The notes under the pieces: generated by a model
Told to the model about the DNA's origin: nothing
Seen by the model: the letters and a program-made list of their open reading frames with translations, nothing else
The model's database searches: none
Made by a program: the position numbers and the translations under genes
Part shown: piece after piece, positions 7,108 through 13,241 of the stretch
Position numbering within the stretch: position 1 is the stretch's first letter
Layout of the letters: every line of letters begins with the position of its first letter
NCBI GenBank assembly: GCA_029573925.1
Contig: JAKQBV010000236.1
Span: 1 to 14,458 of the forward strand
Length of the DNA stretch: 14,458 nt
Origin: a bacterium
GTDB taxonomy: Bacteria; UBP15; UBA6099
Direction: 5' to 3'

Positions 7108-7177
7108 GTATGTCAGCCCCTGTGGTTAAGTCTTTATTTGTCAATGAAACGGCAGAAAACTCGCCGATTCTAAATAG

Positions 7178-7206
7178 ATTTTATGCTTTCGAAAAAACCC
7201 GCGCAA
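7178..7206 (-). promoter_or_regulatory. Promoter candidate for the REC-ANTAR operon
   Basis: On the minus strand TTGCGC (7206-7201), a 17-base spacer and TAAAAT (7183-7178) fit a sigma-70-type promoter. The -10 matches five of six positions, the -35 three of six. The predicted start near 7171 gives a leader of about 110 bases that includes the terminator hairpin at 7107-7082. Two direct copies of TTTTTAAC (7233-7240 and 7250-7257 on the plus strand) lie just upstream and could be a regulator site. Confidence 0.5.
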
Positions 7207-7287
7207 GGAAATATTTAAATGTTGTTAAGTGGTTTTTAACTTTGTGAAATTTTTAACAAGCCCTCTGGAACACCCCGCCGCGCCCCG

Positions 7288-8766
7288 TCACGGAACTCGC
7301 TTGCGCGACAGAAAAAACCAAATATTGTATATAAAAAAAGGGTCTTTTATTTTTATCGCGTTGACGAACAGCAGAATGTTGTGCGCGGCGAACGATGCCG
7401 GGACTAGCCGCCGCAACGGGCTGTTGAGAAACCGCGCCGCCATCCGCTTGGGCAGTATGGAGGCAAGAGCCATGACAGCGGGCATCCTCTTCATTGCCGG
7501 GGTCAAGCGTCCCGCGCCGCCCCCGCTATATCTGTGTCCCGCGCCGCCGGATTCTATCCTTTCTTTGTCCTTTTCCGTTATCGCGCCCGTTTCGAGCGCC
7601 GTCTTCATGATTCGCGTGCCCGGATAGTATGTCAGCCAGAACGTGAGCAGCCTGTCCGGTCTCATTTCGTTATAGAACCGGGCGGCGTCCATCAGCTTTT
7701 CCTCCGTGTCTCCGGGGATGCCCGCTATGTGGTCGACGGACACCGTTATGCCTCGCTCCTTGAGCAGGGCTACAGCGCGCCTCGCTTGGTCGTTGGTGTA
7801 TTTCCTGTTGAGGATTTCTCTCCTCTGCGTTTCGTCGGCGGACTGCACGCCGATGGTGACGAACGAGCACCCGCCCTCTTTTATCAGGTCGGCGGTCCCG
7901 GCGTCGAGCGCGGCTGGATGCGTGTAGCAGAAGTATGGCAGCGCGACTTCCCGACGGTATCCCTCGGTGAACCGTTCCAGCCACTTGCGGTTGAGCGTAA
8001 ACACGTCGTCCCTGAAGACAACCATGCGGAGTCGCCAGCGAGCTTTCGCCTCGCGCAACTCTTGCAGGGTGTTTTCCGGAGACCTTCGGCGCACGGGGTT
8101 GGAGCCGGGCGCGCAGTGCGCCTCTAGGCTTTTATAGCAGTACGAGCAGTTGTACGGGCATCCCCGCGCGGACATTATCATGTAATGGCTCTGGAGCGAA
8201 GGGACGCGCTTGTAGAACAAGTCCTTCGCTGGGAACGGCAGGGAGTCCAAATCGGAGACAAGGCGCGGCGGGCCGCCGGTCGCGATCCCGCCGCCCGGAA
8301 GTTTTTCCCACACGCCCGGCGGAGGATCGCCGACGGCGCGCGGGCCTTCCCCCGCCCGCTCCAACATCTGGACGAATGTCGCGTCCGCCTCGCCTACCGC
8401 TATCGCGTCCGCCACAAGCTCGGCGGCGGCCCTCTCCGGAACCGCCGTCGGGTGCGGCCCGCCCAGAAATATCTTCGTCGAGGGCGAGGCCGCCTTCACT
8501 TCGCCCGCCGCCGCCAGCGCCCAAGCGTAGTTTCCGGACAGACATGAAAAGGCCGCGGCATCAGGTTTTTCCGACGCCGCGCGCGCGGCGATTTTTTTCC
8601 TCAAGTCCAACCGCCGGGCCAGCGTCGGGATGTCCCACATTAGCTGGCCGCCGAACACCGCCGGGTCGAACGCCAGAGAAACCTCGTGGCCGGCTGCCCT
8701 CGCTTCTGCCGCCAGATATTCAACGCCGAGGTTCTCGGCTCCCATGCACACGAACATCGCTTTCAT
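7288..8766 (-). CDS. B12-binding-domain radical SAM enzyme
   Basis: This 492-aa protein has an N-terminal cobalamin-binding-type domain (MKAMFVCMGAENLGVEYLAA, GHEVSLAF, then IFLGGPHPTAVPERA near 99-113) and a radical SAM core. The iron-sulfur motif CxxxCxxC is at Cys203, Cys207 and Cys210 (ARGCPYNCSYCYKS). Later core signatures are DDVFTLNRKWLERF, VTIGVQSADETQRREILNRK, and HIAGIPGDTEEKL. The DxHxxG cobalamin-ligand motif is not visible, as in many BchE-like members. The C-terminus (from about 430) has hydrophobic stretches that may touch the membrane. Members methylate or rearrange lipids, tetrapyrroles and natural products; the substrate here is unknown. ATG 8766 is chosen over an upstream TTG at 8796 because the family N-terminus starts at MKAMF and an extended -10 box ends eight bases before it. 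The gene stands alone. Confidence 0.92.
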   Translation of the reverse strand: MKAMFVCMGAENLGVEYLAAEARAAGHEVSLAFDPAVFGGQLMWDIPTLARRLDLRKKIAARAASEKPDAAAFSCLSGNYAWALAAAGEVKAASPSTKIFLGGPHPTAVPERAAAELVADAIAVGEADATFVQMLERAGEGPRAVGDPPPGVWEKLPGGGIATGGPPRLVSDLDSLPFPAKDLFYKRVPSLQSHYMIMSARGCPYNCSYCYKSLEAHCAPGSNPVRRRSPENTLQELREAKARWRLRMVVFRDDVFTLNRKWLERFTEGYRREVALPYFCYTHPAALDAGTADLIKEGGCSFVTIGVQSADETQRREILNRKYTNDQARRAVALLKERGITVSVDHIAGIPGDTEEKLMDAARFYNEMRPDRLLTFWLTYYPGTRIMKTALETGAITEKDKERIESGGAGHRYSGGGAGRLTPAMKRMPAVMALASILPKRMAARFLNSPLRRLVPASFAAHNILLFVNAIKIKDPFFIYNIWFFLSRKRVP

Positions 8767-8773
8767 ACCGCCT

Positions 8774-8782
8774 ATTATAACA
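8774..8782 (-). promoter_or_regulatory. Extended -10 promoter next to the radical SAM start codon
   Basis: On the minus strand TGTTATAAT (8782-8774) is a perfect extended -10 element (TGn plus TATAAT). No -35 box is at normal spacing. A start seven bases past it falls at about 8767, one base before ATG 8766, so the mRNA would be leaderless or nearly so. Confidence 0.6.
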
Positions 8783-8883
8783 GCAGCGGACGGCAACTTC
8801 GCCCTGTGAACAAATGTTTGAGGAAAGGTTGTTTATTGCGACCGCGATTGGTGTGAAATTTTCGGCGAAAGCCGATAAGAGGA

Positions 8884-9162
8884 ATGATGAAAAAAGAACT
8901 CGCATATGACAGAATGCATGAAAACTTATATCGAGTCGCTGATTCGGAGCTGACGCATCATTACGACAGTTCGGCGTATCTGGTGATAGGCGACGCTCCG
9001 GCGCTTGTCGAGTGCGGCAGCGGCAAGGCTCACAATAAGCTGCTCGGCATCCTCGCCTCGCTCGGCGCGAGACCTGAGGACATCGCCGTCGTGCTCGGCA
9101 CGCACTGCCACTACGACCATATCGCCGGAATCGAACGACTCGGCGGCGCTCTCAGCCGATGA
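8884..9162 (+). pseudogene. Truncated metallo-beta-lactamase-fold hydrolase
   Basis: The first 92 residues of a metallo-beta-lactamase-fold enzyme are present. After HENLYRVADSELTHHYDSSA comes the beta-sheet YLVIGDAPALVECGSG and then the metal motif VLGTHCHYDHIAGIERLGG (His74, His76, Asp78, His79). The reading frame stops at 9160-9162, right after the motif. The remaining two thirds, with the other metal ligands, are missing, and no other frame downstream continues the fold. The usual length is above 200 aa. A ribosome site AGAGGA precedes the tandem ATG ATG at 8884/8887, so the fragment may still be translated, but it cannot form a normal active site. The break lies about 15-90 bases from a cluster of hairpin repeats starting near 9176, which suggests decay or rearrangement at that site. 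A small functional protein is possible but less likely. Confidence 0.8.
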
Positions 9163-9192
9163 TCCTTATCCCCGGAGTTTTTCCCGCAGACA

Positions 9193-9210
9193 GGAAAACT
9201 TTTTCAAAAG
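9193..9210. repeat. Repeat fragment identical to part of copy B
   Basis: GGAAAACTTTTTCAAAAG at 9193-9210 equals 9476-9493 exactly, in the same orientation. It is the loop-centred core of the AT hairpin of the repeat family; its right arm has decayed (CTCTCC instead of TTTTCCC). The 350 bases from 9163 to 9512 contain no supportable gene, only this fragment and repeats B, C and D. Confidence 0.65.
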
Positions 9211-9251
9211 CTCTCCATCAATCGACACGCCCTTAAAAGCGCCTCCGGAGG

Positions 9252-9341
9252 TTCAAGGAAACTTTAAAAAGTTTCCTTGAAAATCCTTCAAACTTTTCCT
9301 TGCGCGACGGGACGAGACGCTGGCGCGTCTCGTCCCGTCGC
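9252..9341 (+). repeat. Composite hairpin repeat, copy C (diverged)
   Basis: It has the same architecture as copies A and B. An AT hairpin TTCAAGGAAACTTT (9252-9265) with exact complement 9268-9281 is followed by linker AATCCTTCAAACTTTTCC and then a GC hairpin. The GC hairpin is a perfect 17-bp stem, GCGACGGGACGAGACGC at 9304-9320 and its complement at 9325-9341, with loop TGGC. The GC stem shares no sequence with those of A and B. Confidence 0.7.
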
Positions 9342-9375
9342 TCCTGTGAAAATGTTTAAGAAGAAGATTCTTAAA
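9304..9375 (-). repeat. Composite hairpin repeat, copy D (diverged, shares GC stem with C)
   Basis: Read on the minus strand, an AT hairpin (TTTAAGAA, loop TCTTC, TTCTTAAA; 9375-9355) is followed by CATTTTCACAGGA and then by the same 17-bp GC hairpin used by copy C. The linker resembles the ACATTTCAT of copies A and B. C and D therefore look like two units facing each other around one GC stem. Confidence 0.45.
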
Positions 9376-9404
9376 GAAAACTCTACCAATATCTTTTTTA
9401 CACT

Positions 9405-9504
9405 ATAAGCGCCGAAAGCGGAAGCGAAGCTCTGCCTTTGGCGCTAACATGAAATGTTTTGAAAGGGATTTTAAGGGAAAACTTTTTCAAAAGTTTTCCC
9501 TTAA
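9405..9504 (-). repeat. Composite hairpin repeat, copy B
   Basis: On the minus strand a near-palindrome (TTAAGGGAAAACTTTT, two bases, AAAAGTTTTCCCTTAA; 9504-9471) is followed by AAAATCCCTTTCAAAAC and a GC-rich hairpin (GCGCC to GGCGC, inner AGC-TTC-GCT). It matches copy A in opposite orientation. It begins eight bases after the stop of the minus-strand secreted-protein gene, so its first hairpin probably also ends that transcript. Confidence 0.8.
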
Positions 9505-9512
9505 GCATTGCG

Positions 9513-10331
9513 TTATTCTGCGGCTGTGAACACCAGAAATTCTTCCTGAAACGAGAGCGCGCCTTTGCTGTTCATCGATTTTATAAGATAGGAATTTCTT
9601 CCGGGTTTTCTGTTTTTGACGTTTTTTGTGAAACCGCATTCCTTCTTGTCTTCGCATCTCTCCACATCGTAAAAAGAGCCATTTTCAAGTATCTGGATGA
9701 AGTTCACGCCGGAGTCGTCGCGTGCGAATATTGAAATGGTGTAGTCGTTGGAGCCGTTCTTTTTTATGGTCGCGGACATATCCGGACCTTTGACAGCGGA
9801 GGAAAGCTCTCCAGAAATAGCCGGTGGCTGTTTTTCGTCGGGTTTTGCGGCTTCAGGGGCGTTCCTGCCCTCTTGCTCTCCTTCAGCCATGATAGCGGGC
9901 GCAAAACCTTCCATCATCGGCATTGAGGTTATCATGTAGACTTTCGGGTCGCTATTTTCGACGTTGAGGCGGACGCGCTCGCGCTGCTCGCGCCCGGATT
10001 TGTCGCTTGCGACGGCGGTAACGACGCCGCTCGACAGAGAGGTCAAGCTCACGATGCCCGTCATCCTGCACATCTCAGAGCCGTAACATTCCTTTGCGGC
10101 GACGATGGAACTGCCGGAGAGAAGTTCGAGCCTGCGCACGCCCTGCGGGGCAGCCGCAGCGAGCGAAAACCGCATTCCCCCGCCGTCGCACAGTATGACA
10201 AGGTTCTTGATTATCGATGAATCATCTATGAAAACAGACGCTCCCGGCGCTTCGGCGCTCTCAGCCGTCGCAAAGGACGCCGCCGCAAAAAAAGCAACCG
10301 TCAACGCAATCAATAGGCTCTTAATTTTCAT
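9513..10331 (-). CDS. Secreted protein with two homologous Ig-like modules
   Basis: I do not recognise a named family. The 272-aa product starts with a clear signal peptide (MKIKSLLIALTVAFFAAASF, cleavage probably after ATA at about 23). Two modules, about 56-124 and 198-268, align without gaps over some 50 residues: GV-x17-C, then CX5C (Cys82/Cys88 and Cys226/Cys232), then 25 residues to a D/N-K/S-G turn. The pattern resembles bacterial Ig-like domains, with each cysteine pair probably forming a disulfide outside the cytoplasm. Between them lies a Pro-, Ala- and Glu-rich linker (about 143-190). It likely binds a surface glycan or protein rather than acting as an enzyme; this is inference. 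It is divergent from the GH84 unit and shares its control region. There is no Shine-Dalgarno before ATG 10331 (TTTTTTCTC), and the promoter nearly touches it. Confidence 0.82.
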   Translation of the reverse strand: MKIKSLLIALTVAFFAAASFATAESAEAPGASVFIDDSSIIKNLVILCDGGGMRFSLAAAAPQGVRRLELLSGSSIVAAKECYGSEMCRMTGIVSLTSLSSGVVTAVASDKSGREQRERVRLNVENSDPKVYMITSMPMMEGFAPAIMAEGEQEGRNAPEAAKPDEKQPPAISGELSSAVKGPDMSATIKKNGSNDYTISIFARDDSGVNFIQILENGSFYDVERCEDKKECGFTKNVKNRKPGRNSYLIKSMNSKGALSFQEEFLVFTAAE

Positions 10332-10339
10332 GAGAAAAA

Positions 10340-10368
10340 ATAATATACGGACTTTCCATAAAAGTCAA
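10340..10368 (-). promoter_or_regulatory. Promoter of the Ig-like protein gene
   Basis: On the minus strand TTGACT (10368-10363), 17 bases, then TATTAT (10345-10340). Both boxes and the spacing are close to the sigma-70 consensus. The predicted start at about 10333 is two bases before ATG 10331, so the transcript should be almost leaderless, consistent with the absent ribosome site. Confidence 0.7.
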
Positions 10369-10394
10369 AACGCTTGCCGGGCAAATTATTTGAC
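10364..10394. promoter_or_regulatory. Symmetric operator candidate between divergent promoters
   Basis: GTCAAA at 10364-10369 and TTTGAC at 10389-10394, parts of the two -35 boxes, are mirror images around TTGCCGGGCAA at 10374-10384. The palindrome centre (10379) is exactly midway between the -35 boxes. A dimeric regulator here could control both directions at once. No regulator gene is next to it. Confidence 0.55.
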
Positions 10395-10419
10395 ACACCG
10401 ACAGGCTTCAACCTATCTT
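10390..10419 (+). promoter_or_regulatory. Promoter of the GH84 unit
   Basis: TTGACA (10390-10395) is a perfect -35. TATCTT at 10414-10419 follows after 18 bases. The predicted start near 10426 gives a leader of about 65 bases before ATG 10491. Confidence 0.65.
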
Positions 10420-10490
10420 ATTGATTGGCGTTTTTAGACATCAGCGGGTTTCATCGGCAGAAGAAACCTCGGCGGGGCAGAGAAATCATC

Positions 10491-12203
10491 ATGATTAAAG
10501 TAAAACAGAACGTATCAAGAATCGCTTTGGTCGCGGCGATTGTCATCGCTACGGCGATTACATCGGCGCCCGCGAGCGCGACTGCGGCGTCGGAATGCGC
10601 CATAGACGCCGCGGCTGTAATTTACCCGGCTCCTCAACGGGCATGCCTGACGGGCTGGATATCCGCGCCCTCGTCTTTCGAGATCGACGCCGACGAGAAA
10701 CTTGTCGGCTCTCAGGCGCTCGACTACCTCTCGGAAGCGCTCGGCAAAAATGGAATCTCTACATCTCCGGCTACTGGCTCCGGCATCATCTACTTCGCGT
10801 TCGGCGGCCCGGAACACGAGACCGTTTTCCGCCAAGAGGGATACCGTATTGAAGTCTCGGCGGGAGACAGGGTGGAGATAAAGATATCGGCCCGGACGGG
10901 CGCGGGGTTTTTCTACGCCGCGCTGACGCTTGAGCAGCTTATCGCCAAGAACACATCCAGCCCGGTCATCGCGGCGGGCGAAGTGATTGATTTCCCGGCT
11001 TTCTCGTACAGGGGAGTTCTCGAAGGCGGCTACAGCGTGTGGTCGCATGAGAAACGCCTCGCCATCATCGAGTGGACGGGCAAGATGAAAATGAACTCTT
11101 TTATATACGCGCCGAAGGAAGGCATGTATTTCAGGCGCAGGTGGCGCGCCCCCCATCCCGACGAAGAAATGGAATGGTTCAAGCAGTACGTCGAAGCGAG
11201 CGCCCGCAACCATGTCGAATTCGCCTATTCTCTTTCCCCCGCCATGTCTATGGAGTATTCCGACCCGGCGGAGTTCGAGGCCCTCGCCGCAAAGTACGCC
11301 CGGATGCAGGAAATAGGCGTCAGGCGGTTCGGCATATTCTTCGACGATGTGCTTCCCTATCTATCAACTCCCGCGGACAGAGCGGCGTACAAGAACATAG
11401 CGGAAGCGGAAGTTGAAGTGACGAACAAGCTGCTCGACGCGCTTCGCGAGCGCGACAGGGACGTGAAGCTGTTCTTCGTGCCCAACCAATACTGGGGCTG
11501 GACGCCGACGGACTACATGCGCATCGTGCGCGAAAAGCTGCACCCGGACATAGACATCGGCTGGACGGGACGCGACATAGTGTCGAACTCCATCCCCGCC
11601 GACGACGTAAGAGAGTTCATCAAGCTAGTCGGGCGTCCGCCCGCCATCGGCGACAACTGGTCTCCCCTCGGCCCGGTCGAACGGCGCGACCCGGACATCT
11701 ACAAGCTGACTTCAAGCTATCTAAACAACCCTTACGGATTCGCCGACGACTCCCGCGCCAAGATGTCCCGCTTCGTCGATTCCACAGTCGCTGACTACGG
11801 GTGGAACCCGGAAGCGTACGACCCGGCGCGGTCTATCCGCCGCGCGTCAGAGATAATCGCGGGCGGGCAACCGGCGGGAGACGCGCTTCTGCTGGCCCTG
11901 CTTATAAAGGGCGAGAAGGTTTCTCCGTCTAATATCGCCGAAATTCCCGCTCTGCTCGAATCGCTATCCGACGCCTCGAAAGCGGAAAGCTCGGCGGCGA
12001 GGCTGCGCGAGTTGCTGAACAGCTATTCATCCGCGCTCCCGGCGGCGGAACTGTCGCCCATGTTCGCGGCGGAAGTCGCCCCTGCGCTTGAAAAAGGGCT
12101 AGGCGCATTCTCCAACGCGTCCGCCGCGCTCGCTTCAATGTCTCTCCCGGCGGACTCCGCGAGCGTCGACCAAATCAAAAAAATTCTCGGACTGAAAAAA
12201 TGA
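10491..12203 (+). CDS. Exported GH84-family beta-N-acetylglucosaminidase-like protein
   Basis: With ATG 10491 the product is 570 aa and opens with a signal peptide (MIKVKQNVSRIALVAAIVIA, cleavage near 30-33). The upstream TTG at 10425 lies at the predicted transcript start and is rejected. Residues about 40-168 resemble the small domain before the GH84 barrel. The barrel starts FSYRGVLEGGYSVWSHEKRL (171-190) and continues MKMNSFIYAPKEG with Lys209, and HVEFAYSLSP (241-250). The catalytic aspartate pair is Asp285/Asp286 in FGIFFDDV. Later come WTGRDIVSN (358-366) and GDNWSP with Asn389. GH84 enzymes cleave terminal beta-GlcNAc by substrate assistance. Two deviations are visible: GGYSVWS is a residue shorter than the usual GFYGTPWS, and the usual V-N/T-D after the DN motif is replaced by SPLGPV. 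Activity or specificity may be altered. It overlaps the next gene by four bases. Confidence 0.88.
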   Translation: MIKVKQNVSRIALVAAIVIATAITSAPASATAASECAIDAAAVIYPAPQRACLTGWISAPSSFEIDADEKLVGSQALDYLSEALGKNGISTSPATGSGIIYFAFGGPEHETVFRQEGYRIEVSAGDRVEIKISARTGAGFFYAALTLEQLIAKNTSSPVIAAGEVIDFPAFSYRGVLEGGYSVWSHEKRLAIIEWTGKMKMNSFIYAPKEGMYFRRRWRAPHPDEEMEWFKQYVEASARNHVEFAYSLSPAMSMEYSDPAEFEALAAKYARMQEIGVRRFGIFFDDVLPYLSTPADRAAYKNIAEAEVEVTNKLLDALRERDRDVKLFFVPNQYWGWTPTDYMRIVREKLHPDIDIGWTGRDIVSNSIPADDVREFIKLVGRPPAIGDNWSPLGPVERRDPDIYKLTSSYLNNPYGFADDSRAKMSRFVDSTVADYGWNPEAYDPARSIRRASEIIAGGQPAGDALLLALLIKGEKVSPSNIAEIPALLESLSDASKAESSAARLRELLNSYSSALPAAELSPMFAAEVAPALEKGLGAFSNASAALASMSLPADSASVDQIKKILGLKK

Positions 12204-13156
12204 AAAAATTTGCGAAAACAATATTGTCCGCCGTTGCGGCGGCGGCTCTGACAGCCTCGACGGCCTGCGCCCAGCAGATGCCCGACTCCATCTTCAACAA
12301 CATCCCTCAAGCTTTCGGAAACAACCTTCAGGACGTCCCGCCCGACATCTTGGAAGTCTCGCTCTCTCCCGGAACCGCCCCCGGCACGGTGGCAGTATCC
12401 GCCAAGATATGGGTCGACCCGGAAATCAGCAAGTTCAAAGTCAAATCCGCGCGCGTGTTCGCCATCCGCGCGGGAGGAGAATTGAAACCGGCGGATATCC
12501 CGATGTCTCCCGACCCCGCAAGGCCCTTGTGGTGGACGACCGTCGCAGAATCCATCCCGGCGGGCGAGGCCGAATTCTTCATACGCGCCGCAGACGAGGT
12601 CGGCAACGAGGTCATACAGCTTCCCAAACTCGATGACTTCCGCCCCGCCCTCCTGACTCCGATAACCTCCGACGGCGAGGATAGCGATATCCCCGCCTCG
12701 CTGGACATCTTGGGGGCGGAGGCCGGACACAACGGCTCCTCTCTGATGGTTTGCGGAGAGACCCGCGCCGTATTCCAGTCGTTCACCAACATCGGGGCAG
12801 CCGCCCTCATCGTCGGCTACATCCCCGACGACGTTCGCTTCAGGCCCAGCAGAAGCTCCATCGATAACACTTCCGGGTTCATGGCCCATCTGCCCGCGCT
12901 CAACCTCAGCGGGCTTTACACTCTGGACAAGCTGGCCAACGAGGGAGCAGCAGCCGGAGAAGCTGAGGTGAAGGTCGCCGGACGCAGAATCTGCATGACC
13001 GCCGCGATAGACAAACTTACGCCCAAGCCCGAACGAGGACTGAAAATATTCTGCGGAACAGGCGGCATCGCCCCTTCCAACCGCGACCTCACCCTCGCCG
13101 ACTCCACTCCTTACGCCATACTCTACTTCGGCGGGGCCGTTTTCGGCGGCAGGTGA
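12200..13156 (+). CDS. Secreted protein of unknown function, coupled to GH84
   Basis: I do not recognise this family. The 318-aa product begins MKKFAKTILSAVAAAALTAS-TACAQQ, a typical signal peptide with probable cleavage at ACA-QQ. The cysteine there sits in a poor lipobox (Ser at -3), so a lipoprotein is less likely. Residues about 50-145 look like one Ig-like strand pattern: ILEVSLSPGTAPGTVAVSAK, ARVFAIRAGG, then AEFFIRAADEVGNEVIQLP, recalling the turn found in the modules of the divergent secreted protein. The rest (about 165-318) is beta-rich and has three cysteines (VCGETR, RICMT, IFCGTGG). Its start overlaps the GH84 stop by ATGA (12200-12203), so the two are probably coupled and exported together; a carbohydrate-binding or anchoring partner is a reasonable guess. 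No terminator is seen before the next gene. Confidence 0.78.
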   Translation: MKKFAKTILSAVAAAALTASTACAQQMPDSIFNNIPQAFGNNLQDVPPDILEVSLSPGTAPGTVAVSAKIWVDPEISKFKVKSARVFAIRAGGELKPADIPMSPDPARPLWWTTVAESIPAGEAEFFIRAADEVGNEVIQLPKLDDFRPALLTPITSDGEDSDIPASLDILGAEAGHNGSSLMVCGETRAVFQSFTNIGAAALIVGYIPDDVRFRPSRSSIDNTSGFMAHLPALNLSGLYTLDKLANEGAAAGEAEVKVAGRRICMTAAIDKLTPKPERGLKIFCGTGGIAPSNRDLTLADSTPYAILYFGGAVFGGR

Positions 13157-13241
13157 AACATCGGCGAAGTCGTTGTCGTTTTGCGGAAAAGTTCATAAAC
13201 TTATGTGCGCCGGGAAACGCTCTCCGGCGGGAGGCCCGATT

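Noticed and set aside
7059..7171. Standard ANTAR target of two hexaloop hairpins
   Set aside because: Only one CGGC/GCCG hairpin with a 7-9 base loop and a tetraloop terminator could be drawn by eye; the A1/G4 hexaloops were not found.
8767..8796. TTG start at 8796 for the radical SAM gene
   Set aside because: It would put the extended -10 box inside the coding region; the family N-terminus fits ATG 8766.
9163..9280. Continuation of the hydrolase in another frame by a single frameshift
   Set aside because: The other frames after 9162 read through repeat sequence and show no metallo-beta-lactamase motifs, so a simple frameshift does not restore it.
5435..9504. A complete transposon bounded by copies A and B
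   Set aside because: No transposase or recombinase lies between them, and no target-site duplication was recognised at the edges.
10425..10490. TTG start at 10425 for the GH84 gene
   Set aside because: It coincides with the predicted transcript start and would place 22 polar residues before an otherwise normal signal peptide.
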